Counted from the stretch's first letter, positions 1 through 8,977 are shown. The stretch is 64,000 nucleotides of DNA from Planctomycetota bacterium (GCA_021805985.1 JAJZDN010000003.1:60572-124571); one strand, 5' to 3'. Made by a program: numbers and translations. The notes: generated by a model from the letters alone, not told the origin.

Positions 1-104
1 GCTGCTCACGACCGGCACGCTCATCAGCGCCCAAGAAGACATTTCAGAGCAATCATCGTTGCCGGGAATGCCATTGACGCCTGACATCCGGGTACATGCG
101 TTAA
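1..104 (-). pseudogene. possible GH92 alpha-mannosidase fragment, runs off the window
   Basis: Reading the minus strand from about 104 down to 1 gives a short open frame containing GNDDCSEMSSW. This resembles the GNDDxGxMSxW motif near the C-terminus of GH92 alpha-1,2-mannosidases. An in-frame stop lies just upstream, and there is no long frame above it, so this is either a decayed remnant or the frame is broken by an indel. After the tryptophan the match weakens. The call rests on about 12 residues and is tentative; the sequence left of position 1 is needed. Confidence 0.35.
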
Positions 105-239
105 CTTAAAGTTCCGCCGGAGAAGGCTGCGTTTGGAAACCGGCGTAAAATATAGACTTCATCACGCCCTCCGCCCACGGTTGCCGCTGCTTCCAAGGGT
201 TTTAATGCTTAAGCTAACGCCTACGTAACATCGGGGCAG

Positions 240-1376
240 CTAGTGCTCCGCCGGCCAGTAAAAATACGGCCCCGTACCGGATACATGGGCGAGTCCGAAG
301 TTGGATTTGACATGCCCGGATGGAAACGTAAACAGCGACGTATACGGGTGGCTATACCCGGTAACATGCCCATCAGCGTAAAGCACATTCTGAAATGCCG
401 GCAAACTCGGACTTGTGGGGTCCAAGTGATTAAACCAGTATTGGTTCACCGAGCCGATCATAAACTGTTGGGCGACCGTGTCAGCGGCCAGCACATCATG
501 CGGATTCCCATTGTTGCTCGTGGCCGGTTTCGGAAGAAGCGGATTAAAGCTGGTCGGATTGACCGTATTACCCATCCAGTTTTCAGCACTGTAAAAGCCA
601 TTCGCACGGGTGAGATATGGATTATTCCCATAACCCCCGAGATACATGTATCCTAAAGCAATAAACGGTGCCCAATTATCGCTGGTTCTTACGGGATCGT
701 AGGAGAGTTGGGGAATGCCAGGCACCTGCTGTATTTCGTGGATGCTTGGTGCTGGCGTCGGATAACTGGCAGGTAATACGAACTGCCACGCGTGAAAGGG
801 GCCTTGGTTGAGGGTGCTTGGGCAGATGAATAACTTCGCCAGGCTATTACCGGTCGCACTCTGGGCGGCGTATTTCTCCAGTACTTGAAAGGGCGTGCCG
901 TCGCTCCGCCATCCGTTGGCGCTGTAATCGTTCTCATACTCGCTCAGGCTCTGGTCCGCGCTCCACGGAAAGGCCCCGTATTGAATGGGCGGGCCGTCGT
1001 TGTATATTGGTGCATAACGGAAATAACAAGGTTGCGCGGTCCGATACTCGTTGTTCACGAAACCCTGCGGGAAATAACCGCGATGGCTGACCGCAAACTC
1101 CGACGCCAACTGACCTATACCACGCAAATTCGACGCGCAGACAACACGGTTCGCATCCTCCTTTGCTGCAGCCAGAGCTGGCAGCAGCAGTGATATCAAC
1201 AGGGCGATAATCGAGATCACCACCAAAAGCTCCACCAGGGTAAAACCGTGCGGGGGCTGGCGAAGGCGGTTAAACTTCTCCAGTGTGTGTAACTTTTTAC
1301 AACCCCTGGAACGCAGTATGTTAGTAGGCCCGAAACTTCTACAACTTTCTCGTCGTCCATCAGCATCGACTTTCAT
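240..1376 (-). CDS. prepilin-type N-terminal cleavage/methylation protein (DUF1559-like)
   Basis: A type II secretion or type IV pilin-like protein of the kind expanded in Planctomycetota. The class III signal is clear: HGFTLVELL, with predicted cleavage after Gly44, Glu at +5 and a hydrophobic helix of about 20 residues. The leader is unusually long and basic. The start is supported by an AAGGA about 8 bases upstream. Near the C-terminus (about residue 330) [10 protein letters not shown] matches the DGHV end of the H-X9-DG motif. The middle is rich in Tyr, Pro, Asn and Gly. It is presumably anchored in the inner membrane and displayed in the periplasm or on the surface; the substrate is unknown. 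It lies downstream of a PEP-CTERM gene on the same strand. Confidence 0.85.
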   Translation of the reverse strand: MKVDADGRRESCRSFGPTNILRSRGCKKLHTLEKFNRLRQPPHGFTLVELLVVISIIALLISLLLPALAAAKEDANRVVCASNLRGIGQLASEFAVSHRGYFPQGFVNNEYRTAQPCYFRYAPIYNDGPPIQYGAFPWSADQSLSEYENDYSANGWRSDGTPFQVLEKYAAQSATGNSLAKLFICPSTLNQGPFHAWQFVLPASYPTPAPSIHEIQQVPGIPQLSYDPVRTSDNWAPFIALGYMYLGGYGNNPYLTRANGFYSAENWMGNTVNPTSFNPLLPKPATSNNGNPHDVLAADTVAQQFMIGSVNQYWFNHLDPTSPSLPAFQNVLYADGHVTGYSHPYTSLFTFPSGHVKSNFGLAHVSGTGPYFYWPAEH

Positions 1377-1440
1377 AAACTCATCCTTTTCGCTTGACTA
1401 CACAGTTCTTCATGACTTGTCGTTCCGTCATGCAGGCCCC

Positions 1441-1469
1441 GCCCTCCACCCCAAAGCCGGGTGGAGGGC
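1441..1469 (-). terminator. 11-bp perfect hairpin between PEP-CTERM and prepilin genes
   Basis: GCCCTCCACCC (1441-1451) and GGGTGGAGGGC (1459-1469) form a perfect 11-bp stem with a 7-base loop. It starts 20 bases after the PEP-CTERM stop and lies before the prepilin start at 1376. Neither side has a T-run, so it may be a processing or partial termination hairpin rather than a classic intrinsic terminator. Confidence 0.5.
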
Positions 1470-1488
1470 TTGCCGCGAGAATGCCACG

Positions 1489-3252
1489 TCAACATTTTCC
1501 GGAATACTTTAATTTACGGCGACGAAGGAACAATATCCCCACGGTACCACTCGCCAGTACCACCAATGGAGCCGGTTCGGGGACCGCAGACCCGCTGACA
1601 GAAAAAATATCGGTGCTAAATGTAGAGGGGTTGAGGTTAAAAGTCAGCGAATCAAGCACATGGCCCGACATATTGACCGTGCCACCACCGTTAACACCAA
1701 GGTCAGCGAGATTGAGAACTGTTTCGTATAAATCGGGCTCGTTGGGTAGTCCTGACACACTCGAATTTGTCACCGCGATGCGACCGATTCCGGCAAGAGC
1801 TATAGCAAAGCGGTTACCATCCGGCGTAGTGCCGGAGGTGTTGCTAAACCAGTCTGGGGCACCGTAATCGGTGGTCACCGTTTGGCCGTTGGCGAAATTA
1901 AGCGTCACAGTTCCCCCCGTATTGCTGCCAGCGTTCGTTGATACAGCCAAGATTGCCAAGGTTGTAAACGCGGTCGGAGTGCTCAGTGTCATGGTGCCAG
2001 AAGTTATACCGCCGCTGTTCAAATGCAATACGTTATTTGTATTTGTGTAGTGCTGCAGTTGGAAGGTGGTTACACCATCAGCTTGACTCACAAACTGATG
2101 GGACGTTGGCAAACCACCACTCTGTACCGTGCCACCCACTGACAAGCCTGCCTCGTAGAAGGTGTTGAAAGAACCGACCGGGGTTGCAACGTTACTCGGG
2201 ATTGCTGAGGATGTCAGCGACACCGTATTTTCCACCACATTATCCGCATTAAAACTGCCTGCGGTCAACGCCACTGGCGACCGGGCAGTCAAAATATACG
2301 CTGGCGTTGAAGGGGGCGGTGCTATTGTGGGCGCGCTGTTGGCAAAACTGAAATTAGTAAAGTCTTGCTCCATATTGAAGCCACCAGTCGCACCAGTGAA
2401 CCCCACATATGCCGAATTGGAACCCAGGGTGTTGGCGACATTGATCCCGGGCGGTCCCAGCAGGCCAAGGGATGAAGTAGGCCCGTATGTGGTGTATGTA
2501 AGTGAATCGGCTGAATTGGTCGAATCGACAGCTGACACGCTTATGGCATGCGCCGGTGCATAGTAACTTATTGTGAAATTGATCGGATTCGCGTCGGTCT
2601 GTAAATTGAGTGTGCTGGCAGCGGGAAGCCCCACATCGGAAGCGAATTGCCCATTGATACCGAGGTCCAATCCTCCACCGGACGGCGTGCCGAAGAGTTC
2701 GACACCCATTCCCACACTCGGTGATACGTCGGTGAATCCGGTAGGCGCTGGATTCTCGTAACCCTTGGATCCTCCGCCACCTCCTAGAGCGCTGGTGCCG
2801 GCTCCCTGTACCACAAACATGAAACCATCGGCAGGAGGATTGCTTGGGACGGAGACCTGCCACGTAAAATTGGCCGTCCACGAAGCGCCCACATCCTGCT
2901 GGGTCGTGTACCAGGCGCTCGTATTCTCGCCGTTTTGCCCCGTTGTCAGCGTCAGGTCGCCACCGCTGATGAACGGCACAAAGGTCGAGTTCCCATTGAG
3001 CACCCAATTGCCGGAATTTGAAAAACCTCCACTAATCGTGGCTTTGCTGGTGCCAGCCCACCCGCAGCCCAGGGCTACCGCCGCCATCGCTGCAACTATC
3101 AATGCGGACCTGCGAGAAACCGATGAGGGAATGGAACACATCAACGGCTCCCGCGCGTACCTGTTGGAGCCAGGCGAATTGCCCGCTGGCCGAATCGGCT
3201 GCGGTTGTCCGCAACTGTTGGCGGATGTAACGATACTTGTTTTACTACTCAT
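1489..3252 (-). CDS. L-type lectin-like PEP-CTERM exported protein
   Basis: Secreted protein of 587 residues. An upstream in-frame start at 3297 exists, but GGGAGG sits 8 bases before the ATG at 3252, so that start is chosen. A long polar N-terminus is followed by an Arg-Arg and a hydrophobic signal segment ending near an AWAG/TSKA site. The region after it resembles a legume/L-type lectin beta-sandwich: ADGFMFVVQ, a VGVEL-like strand and AYVGFTGATGG. The C-terminus is a textbook PEP-CTERM signal: VPEPAPL, a hydrophobic helix, then RRRK. Such proteins are sorted and cleaved by exosortase in exopolysaccharide-producing bacteria. No exosortase gene is in the window. A sugar ligand is inferred from the fold only. 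Confidence 0.85.
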   Translation of the reverse strand: MSSKTSIVTSANSCGQPQPIRPAGNSPGSNRYAREPLMCSIPSSVSRRSALIVAAMAAVALGCGWAGTSKATISGGFSNSGNWVLNGNSTFVPFISGGDLTLTTGQNGENTSAWYTTQQDVGASWTANFTWQVSVPSNPPADGFMFVVQGAGTSALGGGGGSKGYENPAPTGFTDVSPSVGMGVELFGTPSGGGLDLGINGQFASDVGLPAASTLNLQTDANPINFTISYYAPAHAISVSAVDSTNSADSLTYTTYGPTSSLGLLGPPGINVANTLGSNSAYVGFTGATGGFNMEQDFTNFSFANSAPTIAPPPSTPAYILTARSPVALTAGSFNADNVVENTVSLTSSAIPSNVATPVGSFNTFYEAGLSVGGTVQSGGLPTSHQFVSQADGVTTFQLQHYTNTNNVLHLNSGGITSGTMTLSTPTAFTTLAILAVSTNAGSNTGGTVTLNFANGQTVTTDYGAPDWFSNTSGTTPDGNRFAIALAGIGRIAVTNSSVSGLPNEPDLYETVLNLADLGVNGGGTVNMSGHVLDSLTFNLNPSTFSTDIFSVSGSAVPEPAPLVVLASGTVGILFLRRRKLKYSGKC

Positions 3253-3884
3253 GTTGGTGGCCTCCCAAAAAAAAATTGCTTTGTTCTCCCACTCCACGCC
3301 AACCGCACGGTCGGCAAATATAGAGTTGAGAACTCCATGAAGAACTCAAGTCAGCCTGCCTTGGCCAACTCACCAGCAAAGCCGTTTCCCTCCATAAACC
3401 CCCTTCCCTATTGCAAATTCCATGGGTGCAGACTTCCGGGAATATTCATGCGCGTACCGGAACGGCTAAAGACAATTCCAAGTTGCCTGCAGGAACCTGC
3501 TTTTTTATCTCGCACGATATAACTGAAACAGTTTTTGCCTGTCCCGTTTACATCGCTTCACTCATTTGATATTTCGAACTGCATTGCGTTGTATGGGAAC
3601 GCCCAGTCCGAATCTTGATAATTTCACTTTAGCACTCTACTGCGGCGGACGCAAGATCTTTTGGCGGCATTTCGACCTGGCTTTACCATACTCTCTATTT
3701 TCCGCCGGGCCATTTGGCCGGAAGACCACCCAATACGCGCGACGATGACACGGTAAGATATTTACACAACTGTTGCTAAATAATGGACTTGCGTATTATC
3801 GAGGTTGCAATCGGTTGTCATAGAACCTGCGCACTGCTTTAGAAATAAACCGTATCTTGCTTTACCATAAAATGATAAAAATTT
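3253..3884. other. intergenic region, no gene found
   Basis: About 630 bases between the divergent PEP-CTERM gene and the PDZ remnant. I see no coding frame with recognisable motifs. It presumably holds the promoter of the PEP-CTERM gene. The decamer GCTTTACCAT occurs twice, near 3680 and 3860; its meaning is unknown. Confidence 0.5.
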
Positions 3885-4134
3885 GGAGGAAGATTATTAC
3901 TTGCTGCAATAAGGGCGCATTCCAAAGCCGTCCGGAACGGTTTGAAAATTTGATATTTTGATTGTCGCTATCAATGGCAGAAGTGTTTACCGCGTAGATC
4001 AACTGCGTAACCGCCTGGTCTTCAGCGCGCCGGGCACGCCGCTGAATTTGACCGTTTGGCGCGATAATAAACATGTGATTATTCAGGTGCGAGCTGATGC
4101 CAGAGACGAATGTCGAATCATTAACTCGCCATGA
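3885..4134 (+). pseudogene. degraded PDZ-domain fragment
   Basis: Two adjoining plus-strand frames together read as a PDZ domain of the HtrA/S1C-protease type. The first (3885-3950) encodes LLLAAIRAHSKAVRNGLKI, like the NSPAARAGLKxGD stretch. A net loss of two bases (or gain of one) at about 3951 shifts the frame to DILIVAINGRSV, then VDQLRNRL and PLNLTVWRDNKHVIIQV, ending at a TGA at 4132-4134. That is the order of strands and helices in a PDZ domain. No protease domain lies upstream. The tail overlaps the 3' end of the opposite-strand regulator by about 50 bases. The fragment looks like a relic of a lost gene. Confidence 0.7.
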
Positions 4135-5243
4135 AGTTCAGAATGCACCGGCGGCAGCAACGGATCGTCCATGCGTTGCAGCATCGTACGAAGCGCCACC
4201 GCTGCCACGCCAACCGCAGGCTGCCGAACGGTTGTAAGGGGCACTGGCAGATGGGCGGACATGGGCAGGTCGTCAAAACTGCCCAGGCGAAGTTGCTCCG
4301 GAATTTTAATTCCAGCATCCAAAGCGAAGCGCATAACCGAAGCCGCACGTGAATCGCTGACTACAAGAGCCGCATCAGGGCGTCGCTGCTGCAACGTAGT
4401 AATGACGAATTCACGGTCAAAAAGATTTCCTCGGCGTACTGCCCCGGCCTCCGCACGAAGCCCCTTGGCTTGGAGCGCTCTCAAAAAGCCGTCAATGCGC
4501 GATTCTTGAGTAGGCACGCGAGTCGTGTGAGCGAGAAAATCAATGCGCCGACATCCCAAATCAATAAAGTGCCGGGTCAATGCGAATCCCGCTTCGAAAT
4601 TGTCGATTCCCACGAGGTCAACGCGGCTCAATTCCGGGTAGCGGACAATGTCGCGATCTATGAGAACAACGGGTATTCCCGCTGCCTGAAAATCCTGTAC
4701 GACTGCCGCCGTGGGTGAGCTAAACTGGTCTGCCAGAATTTCCTGCGGCATAAGAAACACACCCGCTACGCGCCGACTGATAAATTCATCGGCAATAGCG
4801 CGGTAGCGGTTTGCAACCCCTGACTCTCCCGGATCTTCGCTCCAGGAAGGGTCCTGTGCCAGCACAAAACTGTTGTCCATGGCCGCCCGCCGGGCCAGTT
4901 CCTTGCCGATCGTATCACATACGGTCTGCTCCCGATGCTGGCTGGCCAAACCGATCAGTATGGCCCCGAAAGTTAGCGATCGGCGCGGAGGCACGGCTAT
5001 AACCGTTGATCCGGCTTTACCATGGCGGCGGATAAGGTTTTCCTTTACCAGTCGCTGAATGGCACCGCTGGCGGTGGGCCGCGAAAGGCCAAACTGCGCC
5101 GCTAATTCCCGTTCCGTTGGAATGCGCTGATGAATTGTAAATCGACCGGTTTCAATTCCCCGGCGGACAAAATCATACAGGCGATCGGCCTTACCTGAGT
5201 CTCGCACAATTTCACCCGAAATACCGCTTGCAGCCGACACCAT
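4083..5243 (-). CDS. GntR-LacI chimeric transcriptional regulator (AraR-like)
   Basis: A one-component sugar regulator. Residues 20-90 form a GntR-type winged helix (RIPTERELAAQFGLSRPTAS, then AIQRLVKENLIRRHGKAG). Residues 92-380 are a LacI/periplasmic-binding-protein sensor domain with IPVVLIDRD, GIDNFEAG and LRLGSFDDLPMS. This architecture is known from AraR of Bacillus. It likely binds a carbohydrate and represses a catabolic operon, but no target sugar genes adjoin it. The start lacks a strong ribosome binding site. Its 3' end overlaps a PDZ relic on the other strand. Confidence 0.85.
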   Translation of the reverse strand: MVSAASGISGEIVRDSGKADRLYDFVRRGIETGRFTIHQRIPTERELAAQFGLSRPTASGAIQRLVKENLIRRHGKAGSTVIAVPPRRSLTFGAILIGLASQHREQTVCDTIGKELARRAAMDNSFVLAQDPSWSEDPGESGVANRYRAIADEFISRRVAGVFLMPQEILADQFSSPTAAVVQDFQAAGIPVVLIDRDIVRYPELSRVDLVGIDNFEAGFALTRHFIDLGCRRIDFLAHTTRVPTQESRIDGFLRALQAKGLRAEAGAVRRGNLFDREFVITTLQQRRPDAALVVSDSRAASVMRFALDAGIKIPEQLRLGSFDDLPMSAHLPVPLTTVRQPAVGVAAVALRTMLQRMDDPLLPPVHSELHGELMIRHSSLASART

Positions 5244-5281
5244 TGATACATCAGACCAAAAGTCCGTCCTAAGCCGGCCAA

Positions 5282-6082
5282 CTAACCGTGTTTCATTTGC
5301 ATAATCTCTTCCGCCAGCACCTGATAATCCGCGGCACCAGCGCAGTTGGGGGCGTATTCAAAGATGCTTTTATTAAAGCTCGGAGCTTCCGCCAACTTGA
5401 TATTCCGGCGAATGTGCGTATCCAATACCACAGCGGTACTCCAGGGCTGATGGCTTTCCCGACTTGCGTCGAGAAATTTCTCAACTTCTTCCGTCACTTC
5501 GCCCGTAAGACGCGGGGCGGATTCATATTGGCAGAACAGAATCGCACTGATGCGCAAGGCAGAGTTAAGTCTTTCCCGGACCATGGAACACGTTTCCAGC
5601 AAGCGTGCCATTCCCTGCAACGCCAGAAAATGCGCCTGCAGCGGGATAATAACTTCCGTCACCAGGCACAACGCATTGACCGTTAGCAGCCCCAGGCTCG
5701 GGGGGCAATCAATAAGTAAAAAATCGTAATCCAGCGCCTTGACGGCCGCCATTTTCCGCAGCCGCGATTCACGCTCCGGGAGATTGACCAGTTCCACCTC
5801 CGCCCCTGCGAGATCCGGTGTTGCCGGCACCACCCACAGGCGATCCGCCACCGGATACAATGCATCAGCCAGCGGCAATTCCTGACACAGCACATCATAA
5901 ATCGAATGCTTTACCTTATCGCCCTCCAGCCCCAGATGAAAGGAAAGATTCGCCTGCGGATCCATATCAATGAGGATCGTCTTTTTCCCAACCGCCGCCA
6001 ATGCCGCGCCAAGGTTTACCGTGGTGGTAGTTTTACCCACCCCCCCTTTTTGATTGAATAAAGCAATCGTTCTCATATACAT
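5282..6082 (-). CDS. ParA/Soj-family ATPase
   Basis: A ParA-type P-loop ATPase of typical length. It has a deviant Walker A motif, KGGVGKTTT (residues 12-20), the A-prime motif DMDPQAN near residue 40 and Walker B LLIDCPPSLG near residue 126. The C-terminus has the usual DTHIRRNIKLAEAPSF region and YAPNCAGAADYQVLAEE. These proteins position chromosomes, plasmids or protein clusters on the nucleoid. No ParB and no consensus parS is visible nearby, so its partner is unknown. The start may be the second ATG at 6076, which matches relatives (MRTIALFNQKGG). A 15-bp tandem repeat lies upstream. Confidence 0.9.
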   Translation of the reverse strand: MYMRTIALFNQKGGVGKTTTTVNLGAALAAVGKKTILIDMDPQANLSFHLGLEGDKVKHSIYDVLCQELPLADALYPVADRLWVVPATPDLAGAEVELVNLPERESRLRKMAAVKALDYDFLLIDCPPSLGLLTVNALCLVTEVIIPLQAHFLALQGMARLLETCSMVRERLNSALRISAILFCQYESAPRLTGEVTEEVEKFLDASRESHQPWSTAVVLDTHIRRNIKLAEAPSFNKSIFEYAPNCAGAADYQVLAEEIMQMKHG

Positions 6083-6118
6083 GGCAGTGTATCCGATTCT
6101 CGTTATCCGCGAAACAGC

Positions 6119-6148
6119 GTTGCTTCAAACAATGTTGCTTAGAACAAT
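6119..6148. repeat. two tandem 15-bp repeats upstream of parA-like gene
   Basis: GTTGCTTCAAACAAT (6119-6133) is followed directly by GTTGCTTAGAACAAT (6134-6148), 13 of 15 identical. They sit 37 bases upstream of the ParA-like start and could be a binding site or iteron-like sequence. Confidence 0.6.
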
Positions 6149-6244
6149 GTCTCGCTAAAACGGCCGCCAAATATTGGAAAACAGCGTAAATGCCTGACTC
6201 TAAAAAGCTTCGGGAAGCGACATTCGTATCAGGTAACTTTGTTT

Positions 6245-7654
6245 TTATTTTTCGCCCACGGCCAGGATACTTAACCCGCGGCCGAGGTTCATGGCGTCTA
6301 CGGCTTTTACTACTGGAAGCAGCCACTGGAAAAGTTTAATCTGACGGGCGGTTAATTCTGCGCGGCCCCGCCATTTATTGAAGCGCCATGCCCAGGCCCC
6401 TACCGTGTTGTATTGTGAAATATGCCGGACGCTAAAGCCTGCGTTTGTCATAACTGCTTGCAAAGATTGCCGGGTGTAGCGCCGGCGATGCCCCAGCGCC
6501 CGGTCACAGGGACTCATCAGTGCGGGATTGGCCGGCACGAGAACGATAAGCTTTCCGCCCGGCTCCAGCAGATCGTAAAACCGCTTGAGCGCCTGCGTTT
6601 CATCCTCAACGTGTTCCAGAATGTTCAGGCAAACTACGGTGTCAATGTGTTCATCGCGCAAATTGCCCTGGGCATCGGGGTCTGTAATATCCGCCTGTAA
6701 CACGCGAATATTTTCTAAGTGACCAAAACGCCGCCGGGTCATTTCCACAAAAAACTCGTTTTCGTCCACGCAGATCAGCCGGGGGCGATCCAGCAATAAT
6801 TCAGCAAAATTGCCGATGCCGCAGCCCGTTTCCAGGACGCGCGAACCGATAAAGGGTTGAAATTTATTAAAATCCCAGCGGCTTACCCGTCGCGTTCGAC
6901 GAAACGTCTGCAGAAGAAAATATTCATCATTGGTGGTGAAACGGGTATCAAGAAAGCAGCACCGTATCAGCGTGGTTAAGGCCTCAATGGCATCCTTAAA
7001 GCCGATTTTTTTCCCTTCCGCAGCCGTGCGGCCATGGTAACTGATGGGCACTTCATAAATACGGATTCCCCATTGCGCCAGACGCGCGGTAATTTCCGGT
7101 TCAATGCCGAAACGCTGCGCCCGCAAGGGGGTTTGCAGCAGAATATCAGCCCGCACCGCTTTATAGCAGGTTTCCATATCTGTTAAATTCAGATCCAGAA
7201 ACATATTTGTCAGCAGGGTTAAAATTCGATTGGCTACCGCATGCCAAAACAGCAATACTCGCCTCTGGCCGGAGAAAGCGAATCGGGAACCAAACACCGC
7301 ATCGGCCTTGCCTTCCACAATCGGAGCCAAAAGGGCCGCAAAATCCCGCGGATCATATTCCAGATCGGCATCCTGAATAAGCACAATATCGCCCGTGACA
7401 TGCGTTACGGCAGTATGAATGGCGGCAGCCTTGCCGGCATTTTTTTCATGTCGGAAAATCCGCACGCGTGGATCAGTTGCGGCAAGTTCCTGCAGAATTT
7501 CCCACGAATTATCGCGGCTGCAATCATCGACACAAATTAATTCAATGGGAATCGGACATGGTGCCTGAAGCACCCGGCCCACAATGGTGCGCAGAGTGCG
7601 CGACTCATTATAAATGGGCATCAAAACACTTAAAGATCGGTATGGGGTCGTCAA
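6245..7654 (-). CDS. family 2 glycosyltransferase fused to SAM methyltransferase
   Basis: A two-domain enzyme. The N-terminal half is a GT-A glycosyltransferase of the dolichyl-phosphate-mannose-synthase type: LSVLMPIYNES, CVDDCSRDNS, IQDADLEYDP, then FGSRF. The C-terminal half, after a short link, is a class I SAM methyltransferase: VLETGCGIGNFAELLL, ICVDEN, VVCLNILEHVED, LEPGGKLIVLVPA. It probably adds a sugar to a lipid carrier or glycan and then methylates a product. No transmembrane segment is evident. A GTG at 7699 would overlap rpsI by 38 bases. A TTG at 7654 with GGTGAT six bases upstream begins just after rpsI and is preferred here, but the choice is uncertain. Confidence 0.85.
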   Translation of the reverse strand: MTTPYRSLSVLMPIYNESRTLRTIVGRVLQAPCPIPIELICVDDCSRDNSWEILQELAATDPRVRIFRHEKNAGKAAAIHTAVTHVTGDIVLIQDADLEYDPRDFAALLAPIVEGKADAVFGSRFAFSGQRRVLLFWHAVANRILTLLTNMFLDLNLTDMETCYKAVRADILLQTPLRAQRFGIEPEITARLAQWGIRIYEVPISYHGRTAAEGKKIGFKDAIEALTTLIRCCFLDTRFTTNDEYFLLQTFRRTRRVSRWDFNKFQPFIGSRVLETGCGIGNFAELLLDRPRLICVDENEFFVEMTRRRFGHLENIRVLQADITDPDAQGNLRDEHIDTVVCLNILEHVEDETQALKRFYDLLEPGGKLIVLVPANPALMSPCDRALGHRRRYTRQSLQAVMTNAGFSVRHISQYNTVGAWAWRFNKWRGRAELTARQIKLFQWLLPVVKAVDAMNLGRGLSILAVGEK

Positions 7655-7661
7655 ATAGAGA

Positions 7662-8117
7662 TCACCGTTTACTGAACTGGTACGCTCTACGGGCACCACG
7701 TAAGCCGTATTTCTTACGCTCTTTCATGCGGCTATCCCGTGTGAGGAATCCGCCATCCTGCATGGACTTGCGTAACGTGGCATCATACAGTGTCAGAGCC
7801 CGCCCCAGGCCCTGCAGAATGGCTCCAGACTGCCCCGTATGACCGCCGCCATGCACATTCACCAGCACATCCATGGAGCCAACCAGATTGGCGGACACCA
7901 GAGGTGCGTTGACCATAGTGCGATCCCGGGATTCCGTGAAAAAAGAATCCAGCGGACGATCATTGACAATAAATTTACCCTGTCCCGCTACCAGGCGGAC
8001 ACGGGCGACGGACTTCTTACGGCGGCCGGTGCCGAGATAATACGTTTTTCCGCCGGCTGTAATAACGCCGCGGGGTTTAATGGCCGGCGCTGCGGATGAT
8101 GATGTCGTTTCAGTCAT
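7662..8117 (-). CDS. rpsI: 30S ribosomal protein S9
   Basis: Small-subunit protein S9, 151 residues. The family core runs from YLGTGRRKKSVARVRL to the C-terminal tail KKYGLRGARRAYQFSKR, whose final SKR reaches the ribosomal P site. VNVHGGGHTGQ is the usual centre. An N-terminal extension of about 20 Ala/Thr-rich residues precedes the core. It follows rplM on the same strand after 64 bases, the common bacterial rplM-rpsI operon order. Confidence 0.97.
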   Translation of the reverse strand: MTETTSSSAAPAIKPRGVITAGGKTYYLGTGRRKKSVARVRLVAGQGKFIVNDRPLDSFFTESRDRTMVNAPLVSANLVGSMDVLVNVHGGGHTGQSGAILQGLGRALTLYDATLRKSMQDGGFLTRDSRMKERKKYGLRGARRAYQFSKR

Positions 8118-8181
8118 GTTCTGTTTGCCTCTGTTTTCAGGTTATCCCGGTAAACCGGGAAGGGTCTATTGGTTTATTGAT

Positions 8182-8658
8182 TTAAAATTTGAGCACGGCT
8201 GGCCGTTGGGCGGCGTGCGGATGCTTATCATCCTTAAAGCATTTGAGTTTGGTGAACATCTTCACGCCCATGGTGGTCTTGGGCATCATCCGTCGCACCG
8301 CCAATTCAAAGACTGTTTCGGGATGCCGGTTTTGCAAATCCCGCAGGGGCTTCACTTTGTGGCCGCCGGGATAATACGTGTAATAATCATATTCGCGTTG
8401 GTCCAGCTTGCGGCCTGTAACCTTAATTTTGCTGGTGTTGATGACAATAATATAATCGCCGACATCCACGGTGGGTGTATAGGTGGCTTTATGTTTACCC
8501 ATCAGATGTGTGGCAACTTTAGTGGCCAGGCGGCCGAGGGTTTGATCGGCGGCATCTACAATATACCAGCGATTGTCCGTGTGTCCGACACGAGCTAAGG
8601 TGGTGCGCCCCGCCGGCTTGGCGATGCGATGACGGGTTGGATTGGCTGTTGCTGTCAT
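8182..8658 (-). CDS. rplM: 50S ribosomal protein L13
   Basis: Large-subunit protein L13, 158 residues. Recognised by WYIVDAADQTLGRLATKVA, the HLMGKHKATYTP stretch, GDYIIVINTSKIKVTGRK, the YTYYPGGHK motif and AVRRMMPK. The first 22 residues before HTDNRWYIVD are an extension, and the C-terminus is slightly long. First gene of the rplM-rpsI pair, so its promoter should lie in the 8659-8880 interval. Confidence 0.97.
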   Translation of the reverse strand: MTATANPTRHRIAKPAGRTTLARVGHTDNRWYIVDAADQTLGRLATKVATHLMGKHKATYTPTVDVGDYIIVINTSKIKVTGRKLDQREYDYYTYYPGGHKVKPLRDLQNRHPETVFELAVRRMMPKTTMGVKMFTKLKCFKDDKHPHAAQRPAVLKF

Positions 8659-8977
8659 AATCTACTCAATCTAGTAAATACTACTCATCACTGGGTGGCG
8701 GCCGGGATTCTTACATTTAGGACCCCGGGGTTTTGCCATGCCCGAAAGCTTCAAATTGTAAAGTTTTCACGAAATATGTCAATGCCCCGGGGATAAGCCC
8801 TTGCGGTCAGGATGCAATAATGCAGGATAACGGGCAAAATTGCAGCGTTTAATGCGGGCACGGGGTGCGTTCAGGGCATTCAACCGCCGGCAGAGCCGGC
8901 GGCTTTGTGATGCTTTCCAGTGCGGAATCATGATTTTCCACCCATCGGGTACTGTCAGGGCAATAGTTTTCATTTCT
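8659..8977. other. intergenic region between pgm and rplM
   Basis: About 320 bases. It should contain the rplM promoter and the end of the pgm transcript. The only clear structure is the palindromic repeat at 8883-8910, listed separately. No gene seen. Confidence 0.5.
8883..8910. repeat. palindromic REP-like repeat, copy 1
   Basis: An 8-bp perfect stem, CCGCCGGC (8884-8891) and GCCGGCGG (8895-8902) around AGA, followed by CTTTGTGA. The same 28 bases recur at 21914-21941 with one difference. It lies just downstream of pgm. Confidence 0.6.

Noticed and set aside
3490..3515. GCAGG/CCTGC followed by six T, as a terminator
   Set aside because: The stem is only 4-5 bp with too small a loop, and there is no plus-strand gene upstream.
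5290..5310. parS-like GTTTCA near the ParA gene
   Set aside because: Only a half-site; the second half does not match.
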